Below, in pieces: positions 8,186-19,151 of a DNA stretch of 64,000 bases (positions are counted from its first letter, which is position 1; every line of letters starts with the position of its first letter). Made by a program: the position numbers and the translations under genes. The notes below the pieces were generated by a model. The model saw nothing but the letters and a program-made list of their open reading frames with translations, did not search any database and was not told the origin of the DNA. This stretch comes from Bacteroidota bacterium (GTDB taxonomy: Bacteria; Bacteroidota; Bacteroidia; Chitinophagales; Saprospiraceae), in assembly GCA_029781865.1 (NCBI GenBank), contig JAKOVW010000032.1, positions 1 to 64,000 of the forward strand, read 5' to 3'.

Positions 8186-10603
8186 TTAAATTTTTACAAA
8201 ACTGTTTTGCAAGATGATTTCACCCTTAGCATTAAACCCAATCAATCCATAATAACCTGGATTTAAATTGGCAAGATCAATTTTGTCACTTGCCGGTGCA
8301 GACAATATCGTTTTCCCGCTGAGGTCTAGAACTTCTAATTTATTCAAATATTTCAAACCTTCACCCTGAATGGATAAAATGTTGTTCACTGGATTCGGAA
8401 ATACCTTGAATCTGGTTTTATCAACATTGGCTGTGCCGGAAATTACATGATAACCATGAGCCAATGCATAATCTCCGGGTATAAGTTTGGTGAATCGTAC
8501 AAATCCTTTTCGGTCGGTGGGATTTAAATTAAGTTCATTATAGTCCGCATATTCTCTCCACGGCTCTGTCCAGTCTTTTCTATAGACCAACAACAAACTA
8601 TCTTCAGTTTTATATAAAATATCATTATCCAATGTTGTGGAATCAGATCCATCATATGTGATTGTACCTGTTATTTGAAGGTTTCCAAATTGTATCATAT
8701 GAACCTGCCAAAAATGATGTGTGGATATCTTATCAATGTTACTCATTTTCGATTGAACATCCGGAGCTACGAGATGGTGAACAATATTTACAAATGAACT
8801 ATCTGTGACATTCGTAACATTACAGGTCATTGCTGTATATGGCAAACTGGGCGTACCGGTTTTATTGATAATGGTATGACTCTGCAAACTAGCAAAATTT
8901 AAATCCTGGTCTTCATTGACCAGTATAACAACCGGTGAATAGTCGTTAGGCAGCAACAAATTAAAACCATAAGTTTCTCCACTCACATTTTGTTTGACAA
9001 TGGTCCGGACCAGGTTATGGTCATACATAGAAATGGTTAATGGAACATTTGAATACAAATGCCCGGCATGATAGGATTTCTGCTTAATCTGTATATATGC
9101 ATAATGCTGACCATTCATGTCAAACACCTTGAACGAATCAATATAAAATGTACAATATCCCGGGTTGAATATATAATCATCAAAATAAGACGTCATATCT
9201 TTTCCGCTATATTTATTCAGAAAATCTCGGAATTCAAACGCATTCATGGATTTGCCATTCAAACTATCAAATACCATGGTACAGATTTTACGAAATCCAT
9301 TATCCCCAAGATATCCCCGCATATTGTGCATCATAGCCGCCCCTTTGCGGTATGTATGCGTACCATAAGTTTGATCATAAGGCATTGGTGAAAGAGGCAA
9401 ATAAGCCCCATCATTTTTATGTGCGTTGAAAAGTATATAAGACAAATTATTTTTAACCAGATCAATAAATTCACTTTTACCGTAAGCACGCTCGATGAAC
9501 AGGTGAGAACTGTACTCCGCAGTGCCTTCTTTGATCCACATATCCTTTGCATCATCCAGGGTGGTAACATCGCCCCACCAATGATGTCCGTACTCATGGG
9601 CCCATAGCTTTTCATTTTGAATCAACGTGCCACTTTGGATGGAGCTAACGGGATAAGCAACATTCGTAGGATGCTCCATGGCTCCCACAGTAGTAGCTGT
9701 AAATCCGACCCGCTCAAACCGGTATGGACCATACCAGTATTCATAGGCATCAATTGCAGTAGGAATTTTGGCAAACTGGGTTTTCATTAAATTGATATCC
9801 GCAGGTTTTGAAACTAATTGAATGGGAATATTTGCATTGAGCCCCTGATGCATGTCATTATACACCGTATAATTGGCAGCGGCAATGTTTGACAAATAAG
9901 TCGTAATAGGTGTTTTCATGCTGTAATGCCTTTTAACCTTACTGCTTCCTATCATTTCTTCTGAAACAAACGTGCCAACGCAATATGCTTTTTTATCAGA
10001 AGTAGACGTCACATAATAATCGAATGTGCTTCGCTCAACGAAATTATCAAAACATGGAAACCATACCTTACCGAAATTTGGAGGAGTTGTGGACAAGCCT
10101 ATTCCAAGATTATAGATATAATCGGCGTCAAAATAAAATCCACCCCAAACCGGATCTCTGGAAGGTACCCCTCGATAATACACCGTTAATTCGTCCTCCT
10201 GACCCAGTGGTAGGGATTGACCAAAATAAGCAGTAATGATATCATTGGTATAGTCAAAAACGATTGGCGCACCATGGAATACAATCGAATCGATCTGCAA
10301 TTTTTTTAAATCGAGCGTAATCCATTTTATCTGGTCTATTTTGGTTTTGAATTTTACCGTTGTGTTCGCAACAATTGATTTACCTGCATAATTGGTGACA
10401 TCTATATCAATCGAATAATTGATTATGTCAATACTGTCGCTACGCTTATTGGAATTCTCAATGGCTTGCAACTCCTGTTCAGTAGGCTTTGATCTTGAAA
10501 GAAAATGTTGTGGCACATTATGACAGGGGATAAAATCATCGACTGGCTGAGTAAAAATCTGACCGCCAAGAATTGCAAAACAAATCACTAATACATTTTT
10601 CAT
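8186..10603 (-). CDS. M1 family metallopeptidase with T9SS C-terminal sorting domain
   Basis: GAMEHP and HEYGHHWWGD-x-E zinc motif (HEYGH...KEGTAEY); C-terminus FPNPVNNILSIQG...LNPGYYGLIGFNAKGEIILQNSFVKI. Confidence 0.95.
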   Translation of the reverse strand: MKNVLVICFAILGGQIFTQPVDDFIPCHNVPQHFLSRSKPTEQELQAIENSNKRSDSIDIINYSIDIDVTNYAGKSIVANTTVKFKTKIDQIKWITLDLKKLQIDSIVFHGAPIVFDYTNDIITAYFGQSLPLGQEDELTVYYRGVPSRDPVWGGFYFDADYIYNLGIGLSTTPPNFGKVWFPCFDNFVERSTFDYYVTSTSDKKAYCVGTFVSEEMIGSSKVKRHYSMKTPITTYLSNIAAANYTVYNDMHQGLNANIPIQLVSKPADINLMKTQFAKIPTAIDAYEYWYGPYRFERVGFTATTVGAMEHPTNVAYPVSSIQSGTLIQNEKLWAHEYGHHWWGDVTTLDDAKDMWIKEGTAEYSSHLFIERAYGKSEFIDLVKNNLSYILFNAHKNDGAYLPLSPMPYDQTYGTHTYRKGAAMMHNMRGYLGDNGFRKICTMVFDSLNGKSMNAFEFRDFLNKYSGKDMTSYFDDYIFNPGYCTFYIDSFKVFDMNGQHYAYIQIKQKSYHAGHLYSNVPLTISMYDHNLVRTIVKQNVSGETYGFNLLLPNDYSPVVILVNEDQDLNFASLQSHTIINKTGTPSLPYTAMTCNVTNVTDSSFVNIVHHLVAPDVQSKMSNIDKISTHHFWQVHMIQFGNLQITGTITYDGSDSTTLDNDILYKTEDSLLLVYRKDWTEPWREYADYNELNLNPTDRKGFVRFTKLIPGDYALAHGYHVISGTANVDKTRFKVFPNPVNNILSIQGEGLKYLNKLEVLDLSGKTILSAPASDKIDLANLNPGYYGLIGFNAKGEIILQNSFVKI

Positions 10604-10803
10604 AATAAATAAGACTAAGGTCTATAGACTATCGGATATTTTTAATGTTATTCAGAAAAAGTCTATATAAGTTAAATAATAAAAATCAATTTCAAATAAA
10701 AATATTGTTCAACAAATTAATAATCCCAGCACGCTCTTCAATCTTTAATAATCATCGCTTCTAAAAATCCATTCTAATTCACTATGCATGTCCATGTCAT
10801 AAA

Positions 10804-10850
10804 CTAAACACCTAAATAGCTAAAAACCTAATAACTAAATACCTAATTCC
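10804..10850. repeat. imperfect octamer repeat CTAAANNN x6 abutting the stop codon of the MFS gene
   Basis: CTAAACAC CTAAATAG CTAAAAAC CTAATAA CTAAATAC CTAATTCC. Confidence 0.7.
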
Positions 10851-12074
10851 TCAACTTTCAATCTGAGCCAAAGTTTTCAAAACGAAAATGATTCCTGTTA
10901 AAACGAGGATACAAGCTACAAAAAAAGAAATTCCCGGGAAATAGATGATGGCTGATTTTCCGGTAAAATAACTAAACAGATTGGTCATCATCAGAGGTCC
11001 GATAATTGCCGTGACTCCCATCAATCCCGTCATCCCTCCCTGTAATTCGCCTTGCGCATTACGTGGCACCTGATTAGAGACCAGGCCCTGAATAGCCGGG
11101 CCCGCCAGTCCGCTGAATGAAAACGGAACTGTAATGGCAAACATATACCAACCTGCCGGAGCGAAAGAAAAAGCCAGATAACCCGTCATGGCTAAAACCA
11201 ATCCAATTAAGATGGATTTTTTATTACCAAGTTTAGGAATGAGGATTCTTGTCATTCCGCCCTGAACTATTGCCGCCATAATACCAACAACAGACAATGA
11301 AATCCCTATCATTTTTGCATCCCAATGAAATTTTTCCATGGTATAAAACGACCAGGTACTTTGCAAGGAATAATGGGCTACATAGACCAGAAATAAAGTG
11401 AGGATAAAACCTCTTAGAATCGGATACTGTGTAAGTACTTTTAAAGTACCGAATGGATTAGCGCGTTTCCATTCAAATGGTCTCCGGTTTTCCGGCTTTA
11501 AAGATTCGGGTAAAACAAAAAATCCAAAGGTCAAATTGCATAGCGCCAGTATAGCAGCTCCAAAGAAAGGAACCCTCAATCCATAATTACCAAGTAGCGC
11601 TCCAATTGCCGGCCCGATAATAAAACCAAGACCAAATGCTGCACCAATCAAACCAAAATTTTGTGCTTTTTTATCCGGATGACTGACATCCGCTATATAA
11701 GATGCTGCGGTTGAAAAGGAAGAACCTGTTATCCCCGCTAAAATCCGGCCTATAAATAGCCAGGTTATAGATGGCGCAAATCCTTGCAACACATAATCTA
11801 AACCAAAACCAAAAAGAGACAAGAGTAGTACCGGCCTTCTTCCATATTTGTCACTAAGTCCACCCATTATGGGTGCAAAAAAAAATAACATCAATGAGAA
11901 TGACGAGCCCATCAACCCTGCCAGTTTACTGGCATCACTTAAACCCAGATGCGAAATTTGCTGGATAAGCTGCGGCAATACGGGAATGATAATACCCAAT
12001 CCGGTAACATCAATTAATACCGTAAGGAAAATAAAAGTCAGCGCTTTGGGGTGATGCCCGGTGGATTCTTCCAT
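10851..12074 (-). CDS. MFS transporter, TCR/TetA-like subfamily
   Basis: about 12 TM helices; motif A GGLSDKYGRRPVLLLSLFGFGLDY; GITGSSFSTAASYIADVS. Confidence 0.9.
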   Translation of the reverse strand: MEESTGHHPKALTFIFLTVLIDVTGLGIIIPVLPQLIQQISHLGLSDASKLAGLMGSSFSLMLFFFAPIMGGLSDKYGRRPVLLLSLFGFGLDYVLQGFAPSITWLFIGRILAGITGSSFSTAASYIADVSHPDKKAQNFGLIGAAFGLGFIIGPAIGALLGNYGLRVPFFGAAILALCNLTFGFFVLPESLKPENRRPFEWKRANPFGTLKVLTQYPILRGFILTLFLVYVAHYSLQSTWSFYTMEKFHWDAKMIGISLSVVGIMAAIVQGGMTRILIPKLGNKKSILIGLVLAMTGYLAFSFAPAGWYMFAITVPFSFSGLAGPAIQGLVSNQVPRNAQGELQGGMTGLMGVTAIIGPLMMTNLFSYFTGKSAIIYFPGISFFVACILVLTGIIFVLKTLAQIES

Positions 12075-12211
12075 TTGTTTTGAATTTCGAAGCAGCTAAG
12101 ATACTTAGTTTCTCAGGTTCTACCCTACCCCAAAGGATTCCGAAAATTGAATAAAATGTGAATTACTTTTTAATGTGTCCTGAGAATACAGATTTCTCCT
12201 GATCACATAGA

Positions 12212-13399
12212 TTATTGAACAACTGCATTGATTTGTTCAAACAGCAATGTTATCCGATGCGGTCCATAAAAATAGTCGCATGCTTTTTTTGCATTCTCAA
12301 GAATCTGCTGAATCCGGAACTGATCCGTAGTGATTTTTTCCAAAGCAATTAATAAAGCCTGATCCGTTTTATCCTGGACTAACTCTGCACAATCATATTT
12401 TTTGATGAACGCATTTAAAAAAGAAGTTTCAGGAGAGTGCACCAGCAATGGCTTGCCGGATAACAACAATGGAATGGTGCGCGTAGGAAAGATAGTCTGA
12501 TATTCTATTTCTGTATACTCACCGGTAAATCCATGAGTCAACAGACAGCCATCATAATTTGGAAAAAGATCATTCACCTGATTCTGATCAACAAATCCCA
12601 TATGCCGTATCCCCAGCTCATCAAGATCAAGATCATACTTGAATTTTAAAATTTGATTACTGGTTGAAGTGTAAATATCCACAACATACTTAGACCGATA
12701 TTGCGATATAAGTTTGAACAAGCGCCTTGTTGCTTCCATATTGGATTGGTTGAATGTCCCAATCATCACCAATTTATAGGGAGGCACTTGTTTCCCTGTC
12801 AGCAATACATTGGTTCTTACCGGATATCTATCAAAAGTATGCGGAAGCACGTGAAACTTTTTTGCAAACATGGGATATTTCATATGATAATATCCGGACA
12901 TGCCTTCGCTGATCAATAAGATCAGCTTTGAATCTTTAAAAACAAAATGCTGAATTTTCTGTGCAAACCATTTTGACAAACCGTTTCTGTTTTCTACGTA
13001 GGTATTATGAAAATATGGAATCAAGTTTAATTTTAACATTCGAGATATCATCCAGGATGCTAATAAATAATATCCATCCGGAAAGGTGACTAGTATAACT
13101 TTTAGCTTTTCCTTAGAGGCTAGCCTGGAAAGATTAATCAAAAAAATAGGAAAAAGCAACCACCGGAAAACTGAAAAAAATCTTGCCCCATGTCCACGCC
13201 AGTTAAGCTCGGTAAAAAAATAATGATAGGTGACACCATCAAATTCCCTTGCACTTTGAAATAATTTATCACTACCACCTGCAATCACCATCTGGGACGA
13301 ATCAACCAGTTTAGCCAGTTGATGCGTGATGAAGGCACTCCCACCAGACGAAGGAGGTATAGCCCAGGATATATATAATAGCTTTTGTGTTTTATTCAC
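12212..13399 (-). CDS. glycosyltransferase family 4-like protein
   Basis: KLLYISWAIPPSSGGSAFITHQLAKLV N-terminus; C-terminal GT-B domain; 395 aa. Confidence 0.78.
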   Translation of the reverse strand: MNKTQKLLYISWAIPPSSGGSAFITHQLAKLVDSSQMVIAGGSDKLFQSAREFDGVTYHYFFTELNWRGHGARFFSVFRWLLFPIFLINLSRLASKEKLKVILVTFPDGYYLLASWMISRMLKLNLIPYFHNTYVENRNGLSKWFAQKIQHFVFKDSKLILLISEGMSGYYHMKYPMFAKKFHVLPHTFDRYPVRTNVLLTGKQVPPYKLVMIGTFNQSNMEATRRLFKLISQYRSKYVVDIYTSTSNQILKFKYDLDLDELGIRHMGFVDQNQVNDLFPNYDGCLLTHGFTGEYTEIEYQTIFPTRTIPLLLSGKPLLVHSPETSFLNAFIKKYDCAELVQDKTDQALLIALEKITTDQFRIQQILENAKKACDYFYGPHRITLLFEQINAVVQ

Positions 13400-13499
13400 C
13401 GGTAGTCAGAATCATAGTTCAATGAATGCAGGCTTGAATCGCAGCAAAGATCCATGATTTTTCTATCCTGAAGGCTCTAATTTTAGAACATCCTGAAAT

Positions 13500-14600
13500 T
13501 TAATTAACACGGGATGTCCACGCTTCGGCTATCTCGGTATTAATATCATTAAGTGACTTGGTAATGCTCCACTCCGGGTAATGGCTTTTCAGTTTACTTA
13601 AATCTGAAATGTAACAAATATGATCTCCCCCGCGATTTTTATCCGAATAGGTATATTTCATTTTTTTACCGGTGATGTGTTCGACCTGAGCAAATGCTTC
13701 GAGAATTGAACATGAATTATCTCGTCCTCCTCCGAGATTGTAAACTTCTGCACAACGCGGTGCATTAAAAAACATTTCCATAAAACGCACCACATCATAA
13801 GCATGTATGTTATCTCTGACTTGTTTACCCTTATAGCCATAAATCGTATAGACTTCTTCCATCACATTTACTTTGATCAGATAACTTAAAAAGCCATGCA
13901 TTTCGACTCCGGAATGATTCGGCCCGGTAAGGCATCCGCCTCTTAATACGCAACAAGGGAGATTAAAATAACGCCCGTATTCCTGTACATAAATATCAGC
14001 AGCTAATTTGGAAGCACCGAAAAGCGAATGCATGGATTGATCAATCGTGAAATTTTCGTTGATTCCATTGTAATACATTGGATCCAAATAATCATACCTG
14101 GTTTCTTTTTCCACCAATAAAAGTTGATTTGGAGCATCTCCGTACACTTTATTTGTTGACATATGAATAAAAGGAGATTCGGGACAATGAATCCGGCAGG
14201 CTTCCAATAAATTTAGCGTACCGGATGCGTTTACATCGAAATCATCAAATACCCTGGATGCCGCCAGATCATGACTTGGTTGTGCGGCTGTATGAATGAT
14301 AAATTCCGGTTTTAATTCTGAAATTAATTTTAATATTCCGGCCCGGTCCCGGATATCCAATTCAATATGCGTAAAATGTTTGCATTGTGCCGATAATATG
14401 TTCTGATTCCACCGGGTATCGCCTTTAGGTCCAAAAAAATCAGCACGCATATTGTTGTCAATGCCAAAGACCTCCCATCCTTTTTTATCAAAAAACCGAA
14501 CCACTTCAGACCCAATCAACCCGGAAGAACCCGTCACAATTAGTTTAGACATAATAAATAAAATAGATAAGAAAGTTAACGCACCCTTACATTTGACCAA
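13500..14600 (-). CDS. NAD-dependent epimerase/dehydratase, CDP-paratose 2-epimerase-like; likely start at [11 protein letters not shown]
   Basis: [16 protein letters not shown] Rossmann motif, [35 protein letters not shown]. Confidence 0.85.
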   Translation of the reverse strand: MVKCKGALTFLSILFIMSKLIVTGSSGLIGSEVVRFFDKKGWEVFGIDNNMRADFFGPKGDTRWNQNILSAQCKHFTHIELDIRDRAGILKLISELKPEFIIHTAAQPSHDLAASRVFDDFDVNASGTLNLLEACRIHCPESPFIHMSTNKVYGDAPNQLLLVEKETRYDYLDPMYYNGINENFTIDQSMHSLFGASKLAADIYVQEYGRYFNLPCCVLRGGCLTGPNHSGVEMHGFLSYLIKVNVMEEVYTIYGYKGKQVRDNIHAYDVVRFMEMFFNAPRCAEVYNLGGGRDNSCSILEAFAQVEHITGKKMKYTYSDKNRGGDHICYISDLSKLKSHYPEWSITKSLNDINTEIAEAWTSRVN

Positions 14601-14715
14601 GCAAAAGTATCAAATTAGCCAGAACAGCAGGCATTAAATTCTTGGCAATTAGAAGTAAGATATACAGCTGAGGGATTCGCTACAACTGCAAATTAGCTAT
14701 AGTAAATTTGATTTC

Positions 14716-14967
14716 TTATACCACTTTTTTAACCACATATACGATGACTACAATTAAAAGCACAAGTATTACAATTGAAAATGGATTGGCAAAATTGATA
14801 GTCCATCCCATCCATTTGATTCTCTTTGGCGGGAACAATCGCTTGTCTTGCGGATTATAATAAAAGAAAAATAATTTCCAGTTTTTCGGATCATCATGCC
14901 ATTGATCTATTTGTTCTTGTGTTGGCCTATCTCTTTCTTCCATGTGTATTGATATTATTTTATTCAA
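14716..14967 (-). CDS. small membrane protein, hypothetical
   Basis: 83 aa with C-terminal TM PFSIVILVLLIVVIVYVVKKVV; overlaps the 3' end of the upstream ORF 14960..17515. Confidence 0.6.
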   Translation of the reverse strand: MNKIISIHMEERDRPTQEQIDQWHDDPKNWKLFFFYYNPQDKRLFPPKRIKWMGWTINFANPFSIVILVLLIVVIVYVVKKVV

Positions 14968-17515
14968 TGATTAATTTAGAACTTAAATTCAAATGTATAG
15001 AGTAAATTCTGAGAATGTAAACTCCTTCCATAAGAAATTTCATTTCACGGGATAAATGATTTTGTTTATGGTCAATACTAATTTGATCTGAATACACTTT
15101 GTGCCCTGACAGATCATAAATTTCGAGTACTCCCGGGCCACTGTAATCTGAATTAAAATTAATACTGAAGTTTCTTTGATTAGGATTTGGATAAATCAAC
15201 AACTCCCTGCTGTTTTGATCAGACTTGTTCAATACATTCGTCACCGTAAAATTTCCGACTTTCATTCCATTGCCAAAACTGCTGACCCACATTTCATCCG
15301 GATTGTATGGATTAAAATAGACGCGCTCCGGCTGCCGGTAAGGATAACTAGTAACTAAACTCCAGGCAGGTATTGCTGCATCCATATTATTCGATACCCA
15401 CAGCCCCTGTGTTTCGGTAGTCAGATAGGCTTGTGATAGATTGGACGGATTAAAACTCAATGAGGTTACCCTGTCAAACTGCGAGCCCGTCAATTTAACC
15501 CAGCTTGTGCCCCGATTGGTCGTTTTGAACAATCCACCTAATCCATTAGGCGCTCCGCCCCATCCGCTAAACACACAAACATACCAGGTATTCTGAGTCG
15601 TATCCCGCGGATCGATAACGATATCTTTGGTCCAATAATTCATGTCTTTATAACTCACATCTTTCCAGGTATTATTTGAAGGATCATAAAGAAAGACTCC
15701 GGAGCTTGCTGTGAAAGATCCACTGCTGTTTCTGCGTCCGGAAAAAGTACAAACCATTTTGCCATCTTTCAACACTTCTATTGTTGCCGGATGCCCCTCT
15801 GTTCTTGGAGGATTTGACAATTTAATCCAGCTGGACGAAGCAAGTTTATCCAGATCATTGGTCATGTATATACCTCCCATTTGAGATCCTTGTGTCCCAC
15901 CAAAATGAATTACAGAAGCATACATTCTGTTTTTATTACCGGGATCAATAGCAATCCAGAAAACAGGATGATTAAATGTATGAAGCGTTGACCAGCCCTG
16001 CCCATTATTAGGCGAATAAACAATTTTGCCATTGGCATCATTGGCATCCAACTGCGCATCGGCAAGTCTCGTGCTCTGATACATATCATGGATATTCGAA
16101 CAAGCACCATACATAGTTCCATTGCTGCCTTTGACCATTCGATAAAGTGAATTCACTGAAAATCCGGTGTATTGAAAACCCCAGCTTTTTCCGGCATCTA
16201 CACTTCTTATACCACCAATATCACTATAACAGGCCATCATGGTATTTGCATCCTGCCAGAACACCTGCCAGCAAGTCGTATTCTCAAGGCCAATGCTATG
16301 ATAGGCAAGATTTTTTGGAGTTGCCGCACCAGCGGGATGTTCATCCGCTGAATTTACATAAGCTTGCTTCCACAAATTCCCTCCATCATTACTTAGCTCC
16401 ACATTGCTGTAACTGGTAAACATCACTTTGTTTGAATTATTAGGAGCTACCGTAATGCCGAAGCAGGTTTCGCTCCATCCCCAGTTTTTATCACCCTGAT
16501 ATCCTTCCCACGCGGTTACAATATTTGCATTATTTGTAGTATTAAATTTTTTGGTCCAGCTTTGACCTCCATCGATTGATTTAAATACCATTGGTGCACC
16601 CAGAGCATTGTCATTTCCCCCGAGATAAATGGTGTTGATATCATTCTCTGCCATTGCCGCATACATAATAAAATCACTGGAGAAATTAATGCCACTGGAT
16701 TTATTCACCCAGGTCCCATTTGCATTGTCCATTATATACACTGCTTTTGCAAAACCGTAATAATCCCAGGGCATGATCCCATTATAAGTAACCGAATTAT
16801 TACTTGCTATGCATACAAATCGTTTGTTTCCATTCTGTTTTGCACCTGCGAATGACCAGATCACCTGACCCAATGTAATTCCCGTAGTGTTCATCGTTGA
16901 AAAACTCGTACCGTTATTTCCTGAAAAAAGGATTCCTTCATTAGTTCCTATGTAAATATTTGGACCATCCCAAAATACGCCACCCAGAATAATGCCAGCA
17001 CCATTATTAATGGTATGTTTTACCAGATTAAAACTCGTACCGCCGTTATTAGAAATTAAAATATCTCCATATGCACCGATTAAAATTTGCTGAGGATTGT
17101 TGTAATTTGCTTTTAAGGTGTAGACATTACCGTATGTTCCCAGATTGTAAGCATTTATTTTATTCCATGTTTTACCACCGTCTGTAGTTTTAACCGGATA
17201 TCCTTCATTGCCATCATTAAAATTGGAATAAGCTATCATCGGATCATTGGTAAATTCATAGGTCGATGTATTAAATACCTGTAGTTTGGTAAAATCAACC
17301 TGGTCATACGACTTTCCAAAATCTGTGCTGTGAAACAAAGCACTCAGGTCACAACTGACATAAAATTCATTGTCATTTGCAGGATTAATAGTTGGAAAAA
17401 AGAGGGCTCCTCCCCCACCTATGCCCCTTGGATAAAATTGCTTAGGCTGTGAATTTAAATGGAAAGCCACCATCAATAAACCGACAAGAAAGAGTAGTAT
17501 TTGTTTCATATACAA
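14960..17515 (-). CDS. secreted BNR/sialidase-like beta-propeller protein (GH74/VPS10-like) with T9SS sorting domain
   Basis: repeated S-x-D-x-G-x-x-W motifs (TTDGGKTWNKI, SIDGGQSWTKK, SNDGGNLWKQ, SVDAGKSWGF, TTNRGTSWVKL); C-terminus IYPNPNQRNFSINF...EGVYILRIYSI. Confidence 0.88.
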   Translation of the reverse strand: MYMKQILLFLVGLLMVAFHLNSQPKQFYPRGIGGGGALFFPTINPANDNEFYVSCDLSALFHSTDFGKSYDQVDFTKLQVFNTSTYEFTNDPMIAYSNFNDGNEGYPVKTTDGGKTWNKINAYNLGTYGNVYTLKANYNNPQQILIGAYGDILISNNGGTSFNLVKHTINNGAGIILGGVFWDGPNIYIGTNEGILFSGNNGTSFSTMNTTGITLGQVIWSFAGAKQNGNKRFVCIASNNSVTYNGIMPWDYYGFAKAVYIMDNANGTWVNKSSGINFSSDFIMYAAMAENDINTIYLGGNDNALGAPMVFKSIDGGQSWTKKFNTTNNANIVTAWEGYQGDKNWGWSETCFGITVAPNNSNKVMFTSYSNVELSNDGGNLWKQAYVNSADEHPAGAATPKNLAYHSIGLENTTCWQVFWQDANTMMACYSDIGGIRSVDAGKSWGFQYTGFSVNSLYRMVKGSNGTMYGACSNIHDMYQSTRLADAQLDANDANGKIVYSPNNGQGWSTLHTFNHPVFWIAIDPGNKNRMYASVIHFGGTQGSQMGGIYMTNDLDKLASSSWIKLSNPPRTEGHPATIEVLKDGKMVCTFSGRRNSSGSFTASSGVFLYDPSNNTWKDVSYKDMNYWTKDIVIDPRDTTQNTWYVCVFSGWGGAPNGLGGLFKTTNRGTSWVKLTGSQFDRVTSLSFNPSNLSQAYLTTETQGLWVSNNMDAAIPAWSLVTSYPYRQPERVYFNPYNPDEMWVSSFGNGMKVGNFTVTNVLNKSDQNSRELLIYPNPNQRNFSINFNSDYSGPGVLEIYDLSGHKVYSDQISIDHKQNHLSREMKFLMEGVYILRIYSIHLNLSSKLIIE

Positions 17516-17939
17516 TAATTTATGCTCATCAATAAACTAAAATTACATTTTGACCTTATGGGTATTATTCCGCTATATCCTGTAAAGACACCCTTTAGAG
17601 CCAATTTGTGGTAAAGGTGATAAGAATTCCCTTAAATTAAGGAAAATGAATTGGGCTACATCATTATTAATGAACAATGCAAACCGACAATTCTGAATCA
17701 ATTTTCAGACGCAAGAACAACCTATTAATCAACCAAAATCAATTATAAGGTCACGCGGATCCGGAATGGCATCAAATGGATATTAGAGCGAACAATAATT
17801 TTAAGTACTATAAACACAGAAAAAAAATTACATCTAAATTTGGTATTAAAATGAGTAACTTTGATAATCCTTTTGAGCAAATCCCAGTACTTACACTTAC
17901 CAAAGTACTTTCTCTATTTTATCATATTAAAATTGTTAT

Positions 17940-19082
17940 ATGAACTTTAAATCGTATTTTAAGTGCATTTCACTATTTGCGCTATTGTCATTACTGGCAA
18001 CCTGTAAAGAACCTGATCCACTTGCTGAATGCGGAGGAGATGGGGTTATTTGCTCTATTGCCGGAATTGGTGGAGAGGCAGGTGCCTCTGGTAACGGTGG
18101 AGCCGCTACAAAAGCTTTTCTATACTGGCCTCAGGATGTCACCCTTGATAAAAATGGAATTGTATATATCCTGGACTGGAATAATCATTGCGTGCGCAGA
18201 ATCAAAAAAGATGGCACCATTGATCGGTTTATTGGTTCAGGCCAACTTGGTGATGAATCAGATGCATTGGCAACAGAAATCAACCTTAATCATCCTACAG
18301 GCTTGACCATTGATGCCAACGGAGACTTTTGGCTTTCAGCCTGGCATAACTGGAAATTTAAAAAAATTGATCATACGACATTGATGACGACCACAGAAGC
18401 CGGATCTTCTCAAGGTTTCCTTGGCGATGGTGGTGTTTGTAAATCAGCAAAGTTTGACTTACCCTCCAGTTTGGTTTTTGATTCCCAAGGCAACAGATAT
18501 CTATCTGATCAGGCCAACCAAAGAATAAGAAAAATTGATGTAGGAACCAATATCATTCACACTATTGCCGGCAATGGCACTACTAGTTTTGCGGATGGAA
18601 TTGACACTGCAGCACATTTTAATTTCCCGAAAGGATCCAATGCAATACCCGGAGGAAAAATTGCTTTAAGCAATGATGAAAGTTATTTGTTAATTGCTGA
18701 TACCTACAACAATCGCCTTAGAAAACTGGACCTTGCAACCAAAATGGTTACAACCATTGCGGGAACAGGTAATCCTGGATTTGCCGGCGATAATGGCCCT
18801 GCCATTGCAGCTGAATTGCATTCTCCCACTGATGTTGAAATTGCCAAAGATGGCTCCATTTATATCGCTGATGCTGAAAATCATGCTATACGTAAAATAG
18901 ATGCCAATGGCAACATAAGCACTGTAGCAGGTAAACTAGGCCAGTCCGGCAATTCTTCCGATGGCACAAAGGCAAAGAATGCATTATTGAATCAACCTTC
19001 AGGAATAGCCATCAGTGATGACAATGTACTATACATTGCAGACACGAATAATCAACAGGTCAAGATTGTTAAAAACCCTTAA
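17940..19082 (+). CDS. NHL-repeat beta-propeller lipoprotein
   Basis: lipobox-like LLATC; repeated VYILDWNNHCVRRI, YLSDQANQRIRKID, IADTYNNRLRKLD, IADAENHAIRKID, IADTNNQQVKIV. Confidence 0.9.
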   Translation: MNFKSYFKCISLFALLSLLATCKEPDPLAECGGDGVICSIAGIGGEAGASGNGGAATKAFLYWPQDVTLDKNGIVYILDWNNHCVRRIKKDGTIDRFIGSGQLGDESDALATEINLNHPTGLTIDANGDFWLSAWHNWKFKKIDHTTLMTTTEAGSSQGFLGDGGVCKSAKFDLPSSLVFDSQGNRYLSDQANQRIRKIDVGTNIIHTIAGNGTTSFADGIDTAAHFNFPKGSNAIPGGKIALSNDESYLLIADTYNNRLRKLDLATKMVTTIAGTGNPGFAGDNGPAIAAELHSPTDVEIAKDGSIYIADAENHAIRKIDANGNISTVAGKLGQSGNSSDGTKAKNALLNQPSGIAISDDNVLYIADTNNQQVKIVKNP

Positions 19083-19151
19083 TGATTTTTTTGACTTTCA
19101 ACATCAGCAAAGATCTATTGGTCTTTACCTTTTAATCATAGTGTTTCTGCG

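Noticed and set aside
10851-12074. Acquired tetracycline-resistance gene
   Set aside because: TetA-like MFS sequence, but no mobile element nearby and substrate cannot be inferred from sequence alone.
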